Shown piece after piece: positions 1 to 8,494 of a stretch of DNA of 64,000 nt. The notes beneath the pieces are model-generated. The model saw only the letters and a program-made list of their open reading frames with translations, was not told where the DNA came from and searched no databases. Each line of letters opens with the position of its first letter. Positions within the stretch are counted from its first letter, which is position 1. The position numbers and the translations under genes were made by a program. The DNA is from Azospirillum sp. B21 (GTDB lineage: Bacteria; Pseudomonadota; Alphaproteobacteria; Azospirillales; Azospirillaceae): NCBI RefSeq assembly GCF_008364825.1, contig NZ_VTTO01000003.1:496001-560000 (forward strand), written 5' to 3'.

Positions 1-496
1 ACTGGTCCCAGCAGATGGCGCAGCCGACGGTGGCGTAGCGGGTCTTGAACACCGGGATGCCGGTGTCGCCGGGGCTGAAATAGAACTTCTCCTGATAGCC
101 CGGTCCGTCGGGAATGTGGGATTTGCGGTAGATGCCCAGCAGGCTGCCGTCCGCATCGACCATGGCCATGGAGTTGTAATAGGCGTTGCGCGCCTTTTCG
201 AAGAAGCTGACGGGGATCACCACCGACAGCTCGCGCGCCAGAGACCGCATGCGCTCGATCACCGGATGGCCTTCGGCCGGGGCGGCGAGTTCGAACAGCG
301 ACTGCTTCTGGTCCTTGCAGAAATAGGGGGTCTCGAACAGTTCCTGCGGCAGGATAATTTGCGCGCCCTTTGCAGCCGCCTCGCGAATCAGCGATTCGAC
401 GCCGTCGACGTTGGCGGCACGGTCCCAACTGCAGGCCATCTGGGTGGCGGCGACGGTGACGGTACGGGACGAGTGGACGGTCGGCGAAGCGGTCAT
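1..496 (-). CDS. aguB: N-carbamoylputrescine amidase, C-terminus outside window
   Basis: Nitrilase-superfamily enzyme that would hydrolyse N-carbamoylputrescine to putrescine, CO2 and ammonia in the agmatine route to polyamines. The visible 165 residues begin at an ATG whose first base is 496. They carry all three catalytic residues of the family: Glu52 in LPQELFETPYFC, Lys125 in YRKSHIPDGPGY and Cys162 in CAICWDQ. The PYFC and PDGPGY contexts are typical of the AguB branch rather than of beta-ureidopropionase or nitrilase. The gene runs off the left edge, so about 130 C-terminal residues are missing. The neighbour to the right is a MarR regulator read in the opposite direction. Confidence 0.9.
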   Translation of the reverse strand, partial: MTASPTVHSSRTVTVAATQMACSWDRAANVDGVESLIREAAAKGAQIILPQELFETPYFCKDQKQSLFELAAPAEGHPVIERMRSLARELSVVIPVSFFEKARNAYYNSMAMVDADGSLLGIYRKSHIPDGPGYQEKFYFSPGDTGIPVFKTRYATVGCAICWDQ

Positions 497-1042
497 TGCG
501 GTCGCTGGCTCCTGTTGCGGCGAGTGACTGTGGCGATTGACGTCTGTGTGACCAAAGGTCGCGTCGGATACAAGCGGCAGTACGGGACTCTGCGGGATTT
601 TAGCGAAATGTTCACATTTCACCGATCCGGCGACACGATCTGCCAAATAAAACCGATCCAAAAGATAATCTTCGCGTCCTTCATCATATGGGGATATGGC
701 AACCCACGCCTGATCTGAAAAGATCGATTGCACACCAAGCGGCCATGCACCGTATCCGAGCCGCCGTTCTGCTTAAGTTGGACGAAATTTGCCGATCCTT
801 TGACCGACATATCATTGCATGCCCGCGATCGACGGCTGCGCAATTGATTTGCGCTTTGCACACAGCACGTTATGATTGGATGACGCAGCCAGGACCATTC
901 GTGTCAAGGTGGTATCACCAGGAAGACATGGATCCGACCGACGCTATGTCGCCAGGTACCCTAAAGGGCAACCGCCCGGCGCTTGCACCCGGTGGGCGGG
1001 AATGGTTGTTGGATCGGTAACGACGGCAGAGAGATTGTCGGT
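497..1042. other. Intergenic region between divergent aguB and marR, with a palindrome
   Basis: No credible gene was seen in these 546 bases; open frames on both strands lack family resemblance and ribosome sites. A perfect inverted repeat GAAATG-TTCA-CATTTC lies at 605-620, about 110 bases upstream of the amidase start. It could be an operator for the MarR protein encoded to the right or for another regulator. The region is less GC-rich than the flanking genes, as expected for a divergent promoter region. Confidence 0.4.
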
Positions 1043-1558
1043 ATGGAGGCGTCTGTCAAGGGGTGGGAGCCGGAGCGCCCCGACGGTTCAGAGGATGCGG
1101 CTGGTTCGGCCGACGGTGCGTTATCGTTCGTCGTCCGTGACGTGAACCGCGCCTTCGCCCGCGCTCTGCAGACGCGCATCGCGCGGTCGGGCGTCAGCAT
1201 GGGGCAATGGTTCTTCCTGCGCGCCCTATGGGAGGAAGACGGTCTGACCCAACGCGAACTCAGCCACCGCGTCGGCATGATGGAGCCGACCACCGTGACC
1301 GCCGTCAATGTGATGGAGGCGCAGGGGCTGGTCCAGCGGGTGCGCAACAGCCACGACCGCCGCAAGATGAACATCTTCCTGACCGACAAGGGCCGGGCGC
1401 TCCGCGATTCGATGATGCCCAGCGCGTCGGAAATCGCCCAACTCGCCATTCAGGGCATCACGCCGGACGAACTGGACCTGACGCTGGACGTGCTGCGCCG
1501 CGTCGGTGCCAACCTCAATGCCGCCGCGGCGTCCGCCCGCGACGGCGAGGAGGAGTGA
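1043..1558 (+). CDS. MarR-family transcriptional regulator
   Basis: A 171-residue winged-helix regulator. The DNA-binding part runs from about residue 50 to 115, with the recognition region SHRVGMMEPTTVTAVNVMEA followed by the wing signature SHDRRKMNIFLTDKG. That arrangement is typical of MarR proteins that bind palindromes as dimers. The ATG at 1043 is preferred over an upstream TTG at 983, since it follows a GAGAG stretch and the extra residues do not look like MarR. The protein may control itself or the divergent polyamine gene; nothing in the sequence shows its ligand. Confidence 0.88.
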   Translation: MEASVKGWEPERPDGSEDAAGSADGALSFVVRDVNRAFARALQTRIARSGVSMGQWFFLRALWEEDGLTQRELSHRVGMMEPTTVTAVNVMEAQGLVQRVRNSHDRRKMNIFLTDKGRALRDSMMPSASEIAQLAIQGITPDELDLTLDVLRRVGANLNAAAASARDGEEE

Positions 1559-1619
1559 ACCGGGCGGTCTCCCGCCGCCCATCTTCCCGGACGTCAATCT
1601 CCCCGAACCTCAGGCAACC

Positions 1620-2936
1620 TCAATCGTCATCCGGGTCGGGCGGCGGCGGCAGGCTGGCGCCGGTCAGGTTTGCTCCGGTGAATTTGGCGTCGCGGATATT
1701 CGCATCGCTCAGGATCGCACCGGTCAAGTTGGCGTTGGCGAAATCGCAGCCCGACAGGTTGGCTCCGCGCAGATTGGTGCGGATGCAGGACGCGTTGGTC
1801 AGCCGCGCGCCGGTCAAGTTCGCCGCCCACAGCCGGCCGGTCGGCTGGCCGTCCGGCCCCTTGATGTCGACCCAGCCGATGCCGGCCCCGTCCAGCCGCA
1901 CCCCGTCCATGTTGGCGCCGCGCAAGGTGGCGCCATCCAGGATCGCCCCGCCGAGGTCGGCGCCGGCCAGCACCGCTTCGGAGATGTCGCACATGATCAG
2001 CAGCGCCTCGCGCAGCTTGGCGCCGCTGAGGTTGGCGCGCTTCAGATTGGCGCCGGACAGGTTCACGCCGGACAGGTCGATGTGGCTGAGGTCGGCGCCG
2101 GTCAGGTCGGCCCGCGCGCCCATCGAGCCGTTGGTGTTGATCCAGGTGTAATGGCTGTGCAGGGCCTGCTGGATCTGGACCGAGAAATTGTCGGCCGACC
2201 GGGCCAGATTGGCGCCGGTGGTGTCGGCACCGGCCAGATCGGCACCTTCCAGCTTGGCACCCTGCAGGTCGGCATTGCGCAGGTTGGCGCCGGCCAGCAT
2301 CGCGCCGGTCAGGTTGGCGTCGCGCAGCACGGCTCCCTGCAGATTCACGCCCGACAGGTTGCTGCCGCGCAGGTCGGCGCGGGCGAGATTGCAGCTCTTC
2401 ATGCTGGCGCGCATCAGCGTGGCGCCGGTCAGCAGCGCGCCCTCGCAATCGGCGCCGTTCATCGACACGTCGGTCAGATCGGCACCCGACAGATTGGCGT
2501 TGGTCAGCGACGCATCGTCGAAATCGCTGCCGGCCAGATCGGAACGGACGAAATCCAGCCCCTTGCCCCCCTTGCCGCCGCCCTGCCCGCCATAGAGCAG
2601 GGCGCCGCCGCGCAGGTCGGCCTCCTTCAGGATGGCGCGCTTCATCTTGGCGCCGCGCATGTGGGCGCCGCGCAGGTCGGCGCGATACAGGTTGCAGCCG
2701 GACAGGTCGGCCTTGGTCAGGTGGGCGGCGAACAGGTCCGCGGTGCTGAGATTGGCGTTGGACAGGTCGCAATGGGACAGGTTGGCGCCGGACAGCTTGC
2801 CCTGCGCCAGATTCACCCCGGACAGGTTCGAGCCTTCCATGTTCGCCATGGTCAGGTTGGCGCGCGAACCGCCCGACTTGTTCTTCAGCCAGCGCTCGTG
2901 CTTTTCCAGCACGGCAACCAACTCGTGCGGTGTCAT
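1620..2936 (-). CDS. Pentapeptide-repeat protein with two repeat lobes
   Basis: A 438-residue protein built almost wholly of A(D/N)LXX repeats, which fold into a right-handed quadrilateral beta-helix. The repeat run is broken by a glycine-rich linker near residue 115 (YGGQGGGKGGKG) and by a helical insertion near residue 250. The N-terminus (VLEKHERWLKNKSGGSRANL) and the mid-protein insertion (LHSHYTWINTNGSMGARADL) share an H-x-x-W-(L/I) pattern. Each thus heads its own repeat lobe, which suggests an internal duplication. No signal peptide is seen. The role is unknown; some pentapeptide proteins mimic DNA and protect gyrase, but that cannot be inferred here. The phoU gene is divergent, 177 bases away. 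Confidence 0.9.
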   Translation of the reverse strand: MTPHELVAVLEKHERWLKNKSGGSRANLTMANMEGSNLSGVNLAQGKLSGANLSHCDLSNANLSTADLFAAHLTKADLSGCNLYRADLRGAHMRGAKMKRAILKEADLRGGALLYGGQGGGKGGKGLDFVRSDLAGSDFDDASLTNANLSGADLTDVSMNGADCEGALLTGATLMRASMKSCNLARADLRGSNLSGVNLQGAVLRDANLTGAMLAGANLRNADLQGAKLEGADLAGADTTGANLARSADNFSVQIQQALHSHYTWINTNGSMGARADLTGADLSHIDLSGVNLSGANLKRANLSGAKLREALLIMCDISEAVLAGADLGGAILDGATLRGANMDGVRLDGAGIGWVDIKGPDGQPTGRLWAANLTGARLTNASCIRTNLRGANLSGCDFANANLTGAILSDANIRDAKFTGANLTGASLPPPPDPDDD

Positions 2937-3113
2937 CGGTCCTGTCCGGTCTGTCTGGTTGCGTGGTCCATCGATAGACCAGTGTCCCGAAATAATCTAT
3001 GCCAAAGGTTAAGGCCGCTTCCAGTGCATCGGCGGCTTGGCGCGGTGGTGTCCGCCCCCCATCTCCGGGGCGTCGGGCACCGGACCGCCTGTCACAGCAA
3101 GGAGTTGGGGATC

Positions 3114-3833
3114 ATGTCGGGTGGACACACGCTTGCGGCGTTCGACACCGAACTGGCGGCGCTGCGCACTGCCATCGACCGCATGGGCGAGCTGGTGGAA
3201 CGGCAGGTCGGGCTCGCGCTCGATTCGCTGGCCGGTCCGGACGCCGATATCGCGGGCGAGGTGCTGAAGGGCGACGCAGAGATCGACCGGCTGGAGATGG
3301 AGGTGGAGGCGATGACCGTCCGCCTGCTGGCTCTGCGCCAGCCGATGGCCAAGGACCTGCGGGAGATCGTCGCGGCGCTGAAGATCGCCTCCAACCTGGA
3401 GCGGATGGGCGATTTCGCCGGCTCCGTCGCCAAGCGGGCGGTCACGCTGGCCACCCTGCCGGTCGCGCCGCCGGTCGCCTCGCTGGTCCGGATGGGCCGC
3501 ATGGTGCAGGCGATGATCGGTGACATGCGCCGCGCCTACACCGAACAGGACGCCGATCTGGCCGCTTCGGTCCGCGACTGCGACGGCGAGGTCGATGCGG
3601 CCTATACCGCGCTGTTCCGCGAATTTTTGACCTACATGATGGAAACGCCGGCCCAGATCACCGGCTGCACCCATCTGCTGTTCGCCGCCAAGTCGATCGA
3701 GCGCATCGGCGACCACGCCACCAACGTCGCGGAGAACATCAGCTTCCTGGTCAAGGGCCGCCTGCCGTCGGACGAGCGCCGCAAGGAGGACCTCAGCAGC
3801 TACGCCGTCGCTCCGCCGCGCGAGGGTGCGTGA
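3114..3833 (+). CDS. phoU: PhoU, phosphate transport and signalling regulator
   Basis: A 239-residue all-helical protein made of two tandem PhoU domains. PhoU links the Pst phosphate transporter to the PhoR/PhoB two-component system and limits phosphate uptake. The first domain contains LRQPMAKDLREIVAALKIASNLERMGDFA. The second contains LLFAAKSIERIGDHATNVAE, the duplicated metal-cluster motif ERxGDxAxN. The ATG at 3114 follows AAGGAG with good spacing; the frame stays open far upstream, but that stretch is antisense to the pentapeptide gene. No pst genes are in the window, so PhoU is separated from the transporter or sits at the edge of another arrangement. Confidence 0.95.
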   Translation: MSGGHTLAAFDTELAALRTAIDRMGELVERQVGLALDSLAGPDADIAGEVLKGDAEIDRLEMEVEAMTVRLLALRQPMAKDLREIVAALKIASNLERMGDFAGSVAKRAVTLATLPVAPPVASLVRMGRMVQAMIGDMRRAYTEQDADLAASVRDCDGEVDAAYTALFREFLTYMMETPAQITGCTHLLFAAKSIERIGDHATNVAENISFLVKGRLPSDERRKEDLSSYAVAPPREGA

Positions 3834-3843
3834 ACGCCGGGGC

Positions 3844-3849
3844 TTGACA
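3844..3849 (+). promoter_or_regulatory. Possible -35 box of the trp leader promoter
   Basis: A consensus TTGACA hexamer stands 32 bases before the trpL start. No convincing -10 hexamer is seen at 16-18 bases downstream, so only half of a sigma-70 promoter is supported. Confidence 0.3.
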
Positions 3850-3880
3850 GCCGGCGGTGGCATGTGGTGCCGTTGTCGGC

Positions 3881-3958
3881 ATGAACATGTCCTCGCCCCT
3901 CCTGTCGCAGCATTGGTGGTGGCCCGTCTCCAACGGGCCGGCCTGGCGACGCGTGTGA
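3881..3958 (+). CDS. trpL: trp operon leader peptide with three consecutive Trp codons
   Basis: A 25-codon frame beginning MNMSSPLLSQ contains three tandem TGG codons at 3914-3922 (residues 12-14) and a fourth at residue 22. It ends at TGA 3956-3958, just upstream of mutually exclusive hairpins. This is the classic layout of a ribosome-mediated tryptophan attenuator. A comparable trpL precedes the fused trpE(G) gene in Sinorhizobium, and one is reported in Azospirillum brasilense. No clear Shine-Dalgarno sequence is visible before the ATG. The peptide itself is not expected to have a function; ribosome stalling at the Trp codons when charged tRNA-Trp is scarce is the signal. Confidence 0.88.
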   Translation: MNMSSPLLSQHWWWPVSNGPAWRRV

Positions 3959-3986
3959 ACGTGGATTGACGACAAAAGGCCGCCCG
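3921..3986 (+). promoter_or_regulatory. trp attenuator: pause hairpin and antiterminator segments
   Basis: Segment 1:2 is a perfect 7-bp hairpin, GGCCCGT at 3921-3927 with ACGGGCC at 3933-3939, starting inside the last leader Trp codon of the triplet. Segment 2 (CGGGCCGGCCT, 3934-3944) can instead pair with segment 3 (AGGCCGCCCG, 3977-3986), leaving one bulged C. Segment 3 includes the left arm of the terminator at 3974-4008, so this pairing excludes termination. A ribosome stalled at 3914-3922 would cover segment 1 and free segment 2, allowing read-through into trpE(G). Confidence 0.82.
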
Positions 3987-4008
3987 GTGCATCCGGAGCG
4001 GCCTTTTT
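3974..4008 (+). terminator. trp attenuator terminator
   Basis: AAAAGGCCGC (3974-3983) pairs perfectly with GCGGCCTTTT (3998-4007) around a 14-base loop. The right arm runs into five T residues, giving a rho-independent terminator. It lies between trpL and trpE(G) and overlaps the antiterminator segment. Confidence 0.88.
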
Positions 4009-4103
4009 CCTGACCTGTCAGCGGGTCACCCAAGGGAAAGACGGACAGGCGGAAGCACCGTGCGGCGTCACCGACAAGACGCCCGAACCGGAGCCCCGCC
4101 GCC

Positions 4104-6365
4104 ATGACGCCCTCCCATCTGTATCCCTCCCACATCTTCCTGGCCGATCCCGCATTGCTCGACCCGTTCTCCGCCATCACCGGCGGTGGGCTTGGGCTGC
4201 GCCGCACCGCCGAGCCGGTGGGGGTCGCCGAAGCGCTCGACACGCTCGCCGTCGCGCTGGACGAGCGGCGCGGCCTGCTGCTGGCGGGCGGTGTGGAGGC
4301 ACCCGGCCGTTACCGTCGCCAAGCCATGGGCTTCGTCGATCCGCCCCTGTGTGTGACGGCACGCGGCCGGACGGTGCGCATCGACGCGCTGAATCCGCGC
4401 GGCCGCCTTCTGCTTCCCGCCATTGCCGGCGCACTCGACGGGCATGAGGCGCTGGTCGGGCTGGAGGTGACGGCCGGCCGCGTTACCGCGCTGGTCCGCC
4501 GCCCGACCGGCGTCTTCGCGGAGGAGGAGCGCAGCCGCCAGCCGTCGGTCTTCAGCGTGCTGCGGGTGCTGATGGCGCTGTTCGCCTGCCCGGACGAGCC
4601 GTTCCTCGGCCTTTACGGCGCCTTCGGCTACGACCTCGCCTTCCAGTTCGAGCCGATCCGGCGCCGGCTGGAGCGGCCGGACGATCAGCGCGACCTCGTG
4701 CTGTATCTGCCCGACCGGCTGCTGGTGGTCGACCATGGCGCCGGGGTGGCCCGCCGTTTCGCCTACGAGTTCGTCGTGAATGGCGCTTCCACCGAGGGAG
4801 TCGCCGGAGGTGGCCGGATTCAGGCCTACCGCCCGGACACCAATGCCGCCGCGGAGTGCGACCATGCGCCCGGCGAGTACCAGCAGGTGGTGCGGGCGGC
4901 GAAGGAAGCTTTCCGCCGTGGCGACCTGTTCGAGGTGGTGCCCGGCCAGACCTTTGCCGAGCCCTGCACCGACAGCCCCTCCACCATCTTCCGCCGCCTG
5001 CGCGCCGCCAATCCGGCCCCCTACGAGGCGTTGATAAACCTGGGTGACGGCGAGTTCCTGGTCGCCGCCAGCCCCGAGATGTATGTCCGCGTCGGCACCG
5101 GCCCAACGGCGGCGCGGGTGGAAACCTGCCCGATCTCCGGCACGGTGGCGCGTGGCATCGATGCGCTGGGCGATGCCGCGCAGATCCTGACGCTGCTGAA
5201 CTCCGCCAAGGACGCGGCGGAGCTGACCATGTGCACCGACGTCGACCGCAACGACAAGGCGCGGGTGTGCGAGCCCGGTTCGGTCCGCGTCGTCGGTCGG
5301 CGGATGATCGAGCTGTACTCCCGCCTGATCCACACGGTGGACCATGTGGAGGGGCGGCTGCGCGACGGCTTCGACGCACTGGACGCTTTCCTCACCCACA
5401 GCTGGGCGGTCACGGTGACTGGCGCGCCGAAGCGCTGGGCCATGCAGTTCCTGGAGGACACCGAACGGTCGCCGCGCCGCTGGTATGGCGGAGCCTTCGG
5501 ACGAATCGGCTTCGATGGCGGGATGGATACCGGCCTGACCCTGCGCACCATCCGCATGAAGGACGGGGTCGCCTTCGTCCGTGCCGGCGCGACCCTGCTG
5601 TCCGACAGCGACCCGGAGGCGGAAGATGCCGAATGCCGCCTGAAGGCCTCCGCCTTCCTCGACGCGGTACGGGGGGAGGGAGCGTCGCCGCGGCTGGCGC
5701 TGGTTGCCACCGAGGCATCGTCCGCCGCCCGGCGGAGCGGGGAGGGGCGGCGGGTGCTGCTGGTCGATCATGACGACAGCTTCGTCCACACGCTGGCCGA
5801 CTATTTCCGCCGGACCGGCGCGACGGTGACGACGCTGCGCCACATCCATGCGCGGGCGGCGCTGCGCGACGAGCCGCCCGACCTGCTGGTGCTGTCGCCT
5901 GGGCCCGGACGTCCTGAGGACTTCGACGTCGGCGGCAGCGTGCAGGCGGCGCTGGAACTCGGCGTGCCGGTGTTCGGCGTCTGTCTGGGGCTGCAGGGGA
6001 TGGCCGAGAGCTTCGGCGCGACGCTCGACCGGTTGCCGGAGCCGATGCATGGCAAGGCATCTCCCCTGATCCACCAGGGCTGCGGGCTGTTCGAGGGGCT
6101 GCCCCAGGGGATGCGCGTCGGCCGCTACCATTCGCTGGTTGCAAGGCGCGACAGCCTGCCGCCGGAACTGCGGGTGACGGCGGAGACGGAGGACGGAACG
6201 GTGATGGCGATCGAGCACCGGTCGCTGCCGCTGGCCGCCGTGCAGTTCCACCCGGAATCGATCCTGACGCTCGACGGTGGCCATGGGCTGGCGCTGATCG
6301 ACACGGTGATGGCGACGCTGGCGACGCGCGGCGGCAGGCTGCCGGAGAGGGAGGAGGCCGCTTGA
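4104..6365 (+). CDS. trpE(G): Fused anthranilate synthase TrpE(G)
   Basis: A 753-residue bifunctional enzyme converting chorismate and glutamine to anthranilate, the first step of tryptophan synthesis. Residues 1 to about 530 form the chorismate-binding TrpE part, with PISGTVARG, TMCTDVDRNDKARVCEPGSV and the conserved HSWAVTVTGAPK. From about residue 547 (RRVLLVDHDDSFVHTL) follows a class-I glutaminase with Cys627 in GVCLGLQGM and His716/Glu718 in QFHPES. The fused form is typical of rhizobia and Azospirillum, where anthranilate metabolism bears on indole-acetic-acid output. The ATG at 4104 lies 95 bases past the attenuator. The gene stands alone, with no other trp genes after it. Confidence 0.96.
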   Translation: MTPSHLYPSHIFLADPALLDPFSAITGGGLGLRRTAEPVGVAEALDTLAVALDERRGLLLAGGVEAPGRYRRQAMGFVDPPLCVTARGRTVRIDALNPRGRLLLPAIAGALDGHEALVGLEVTAGRVTALVRRPTGVFAEEERSRQPSVFSVLRVLMALFACPDEPFLGLYGAFGYDLAFQFEPIRRRLERPDDQRDLVLYLPDRLLVVDHGAGVARRFAYEFVVNGASTEGVAGGGRIQAYRPDTNAAAECDHAPGEYQQVVRAAKEAFRRGDLFEVVPGQTFAEPCTDSPSTIFRRLRAANPAPYEALINLGDGEFLVAASPEMYVRVGTGPTAARVETCPISGTVARGIDALGDAAQILTLLNSAKDAAELTMCTDVDRNDKARVCEPGSVRVVGRRMIELYSRLIHTVDHVEGRLRDGFDALDAFLTHSWAVTVTGAPKRWAMQFLEDTERSPRRWYGGAFGRIGFDGGMDTGLTLRTIRMKDGVAFVRAGATLLSDSDPEAEDAECRLKASAFLDAVRGEGASPRLALVATEASSAARRSGEGRRVLLVDHDDSFVHTLADYFRRTGATVTTLRHIHARAALRDEPPDLLVLSPGPGRPEDFDVGGSVQAALELGVPVFGVCLGLQGMAESFGATLDRLPEPMHGKASPLIHQGCGLFEGLPQGMRVGRYHSLVARRDSLPPELRVTAETEDGTVMAIEHRSLPLAAVQFHPESILTLDGGHGLALIDTVMATLATRGGRLPEREEAA

Positions 6366-6419
6366 AGATCGTGTCCGCCGGGAGAGCGCGCCGCCGCCCG
6401 CTCCCCCGGCTGCACGCCG

Positions 6420-7796
6420 TTACACCGGCAGTCGGATCACCGCGCGCAGGCCGCCATAGGGGCTGTCGTCCAGCGTGATATCGCCGCCATGGCTGCGCGC
6501 CACGTCGCGGGCGATGGTCAACCCCAGGCCCGAGCCGCCGGTGTCCAGATTGCGGCTGCTGTCGACGCGGAAGAAGGGCTTGAACACGTCCTCGCGCAAA
6601 TAGGCGGGGATGCCGGGGCCGTCGTCGTCGACGGTGATCTCGATCACGCCCTCCTTCGGTTCGGCCTTAACCCAGGCGGTGCCGGCATGGCGGCCGGCAT
6701 TGACCAGCAGGTTGGCGATGCAGCGGCGGACCGCGTTGGGACGCAGCGGCAGGACCAGCCCCTCGGGCGCCGTCAGCGTCACCTCCGTCCCGTCGCGCCG
6801 CGCACCGGAGGCGACCTCGTTCAGAAGCCGGGTCAGGTCGGTCGGCTGCACCGCTTCCGTCCCTTCGCCGCGGGCGAAGGCGAGATAGCCTTCGATCATC
6901 TGCTCCATTTCGGCGACGTCGGCCTTCAGCTCCTCCACCTCGGGGTCGAGGTCGGGATGCTCGATCATGTCCAGCGCCAGCTTCATCCGGGTCAGCGGGG
7001 TGCGCAGGTCGTGGCTGACGCCGGCCAGCATCTCCGTCCGCTGGTTCATCTGGCGCTGGATGCGCTCGCGCATCAGCAGGAAGGCGGAGGCCGCCTGCCG
7101 CACCTCCGTCGCCCCCTCCATCTTGAAGTTGGAGACGTCGCGGCCCTTGCCCAGCGCGTCGGCGGCGATGGCCAGCCGCTTGATCGGGCGGATCTGGTTG
7201 CGCATGAACAGGATCGCCACGGCGAACAGCACCACGGCCGACCCGACCATCCACAGGATGAAGATGTAGCTGGTCGGCGTGAACAGGCGCCGCTCCGGCG
7301 ACATCACCGACAGCACACCGTCGGCCATCTGCACCCGAATCTCGTACCATTCCCGCGCGACGCGGGTGTTGATGGCGAAGGGCCGCCCGATCCGTTCGTC
7401 CAGCGCCTTGCCGAGCGTGCGCTCCAGCAGGCCGCTCAGCCGGCGGCGCTGATCCGGCAGGGTCTGCCCCGGCTCCAGCGTGACGATCAGGTCGGTGGTG
7501 CGGGCGACGGTGGCCAGCGTCCAGTCGCGCCCCTCCTGCGAGGGATCGTGTTCGATCATGGCGATCACGGTGGCGATGTCGCCGGCCACGGCATAGGCCA
7601 GCCGGTTGGTCACCGTGTCCCAGTGCCGGTCGTAGAAGATCCAGGTCGCCACCGCCTGCGCCAGGATCACCGGCGTGACGATGATCAGCAGCGTCCGGCC
7701 GAACAGGGTGCGCGGCAGGAACCGCTTGAGGAACGGCGTGCGCCGCCGCCGTTCGGCCCGCCGGGCCGCGACGCTGCGGTCCGATGCCGCCGTCAA
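6420..7796 (-). CDS. EnvZ-like sensor histidine kinase, CenK-type candidate
   Basis: A 458-residue membrane sensor kinase. A first membrane segment lies at about residues 34-55, a periplasmic domain at 56-175, and a second membrane segment at 177-198. HAMP follows, then the H-box GVSHDLRTPLTRMKL with phospho-acceptor His262. The ATP-binding domain has N-box NLLVNAGRHA, DDDGPGIP and GGSGLGLTIA. Translation appears to start at a TTG that overlaps the TGA of the upstream response-regulator gene by four bases, with GAGG ahead of it, so the two are probably translationally coupled. The layout resembles alphaproteobacterial envelope-stress kinases paired with CenR/PetR regulators. The signal sensed cannot be told from the sequence. 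Confidence 0.92.
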   Translation of the reverse strand: MTAASDRSVAARRAERRRRTPFLKRFLPRTLFGRTLLIIVTPVILAQAVATWIFYDRHWDTVTNRLAYAVAGDIATVIAMIEHDPSQEGRDWTLATVARTTDLIVTLEPGQTLPDQRRRLSGLLERTLGKALDERIGRPFAINTRVAREWYEIRVQMADGVLSVMSPERRLFTPTSYIFILWMVGSAVVLFAVAILFMRNQIRPIKRLAIAADALGKGRDVSNFKMEGATEVRQAASAFLLMRERIQRQMNQRTEMLAGVSHDLRTPLTRMKLALDMIEHPDLDPEVEELKADVAEMEQMIEGYLAFARGEGTEAVQPTDLTRLLNEVASGARRDGTEVTLTAPEGLVLPLRPNAVRRCIANLLVNAGRHAGTAWVKAEPKEGVIEITVDDDGPGIPAYLREDVFKPFFRVDSSRNLDTGGSGLGLTIARDVARSHGGDITLDDSPYGGLRAVIRLPV

Positions 7797-8494
7797 GGAT
7801 CGGGCCTCAGCACATACCCCTCGCCGCGGACGGTGTGGAGGTAGCGCGGCTCGCGCGGGTCGGCCTCGATCTTGCGGCGCAGGCGGGTGACCTGCACATC
7901 CACGGTGCGGGCGTTTCCGGCGACCTTGCTGCGCTCCGTCAACTCCTCGCGCGTGAAGGTGACGCCGGGGGACGCGGCGAGGATGCGCAGCAGGCTCGCC
8001 TCCGCCGTGGTCAGGCGGATCACCTCGTCGCCATGGCGCAGTTCGTCCCGGTCGGGCAGATAGGTCAGGGGGCCGAGCCGCACGGGCACCGCAGGCGGAG
8101 CCGCCGGTTCCGGTGGACGCGCGGCCTGCCGGCGCAGGATGGAGTTGATACGCAGCAGAAGCTCGCGCGGGTTGAAGGGCTTGGCGAGATAGTCGTCAGC
8201 CCCGGCCTCCAGCCCGGCGATGCGGTCGTCCGGCTCGTCGCGGGCGGTCAGCAGCAGGATCGGCAAGTCGCGCTCGCGCCGCAGCGACTCGGTCAGCGAC
8301 AGCCCGGATTCGCCCGGCATCATGATGTCGAGCACCAGCAGGTCGAAGGCCAGCCCGCTCAGCTGCGCGCGGGCATCCGCGGCGTCACGCGCGGTGCTGA
8401 CCAGAAAGCCGTTGCCGGCGAGGTACTTGCGCAGAAGCTCACGCAGGCGGGTGTCGTCGTCGACGACCAGGATATGAGGCTGATCTTCGGTCAT
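7793..8494 (-). CDS. OmpR-family response regulator, CenR/PetR-like
   Basis: A 233-residue regulator. The receiver domain (about residues 6-118) has the acidic pair in VVDDD, phospho-acceptor Asp56 in LLVLDIMMPG and Lys105 in YLAKPFNPREL. The C-terminal winged helix ends with RTVDVQVTRLRRKIE and VRGEGYVL, typical of the OmpR/PhoB family. The start at 8494 removes an unrelated upstream extension and puts the receiver at the N-terminus. It lies upstream of, and overlaps, the histidine kinase gene, forming a two-gene operon. The receiver sequence, especially FDLLVLDIMMPGESGLSLT, resembles CenR and Rhodobacter PetR; that assignment is from memory of the family. Confidence 0.93.
   Translation of the reverse strand: MTEDQPHILVVDDDTRLRELLRKYLAGNGFLVSTARDAADARAQLSGLAFDLLVLDIMMPGESGLSLTESLRRERDLPILLLTARDEPDDRIAGLEAGADDYLAKPFNPRELLLRINSILRRQAARPPEPAAPPAVPVRLGPLTYLPDRDELRHGDEVIRLTTAEASLLRILAASPGVTFTREELTERSKVAGNARTVDVQVTRLRRKIEADPREPRYLHTVRGEGYVLRPDP

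Noticed and set aside
1506..3113. Very long plus-strand open frame antisense to the pentapeptide gene and in frame with phoU
   Set aside because: It is a by-product of repeated GC-rich codons on the opposite strand. The translation is a low-complexity Gly/Gln/Val repeat, and phoU has its own ATG and ribosome site at 3114.
4068..6284. 738-codon minus-strand frame over trpE(G)
   Set aside because: The plus-strand product has all catalytic residues of TrpE and TrpG. The antisense product is Arg/Gly-rich without recognisable domains.
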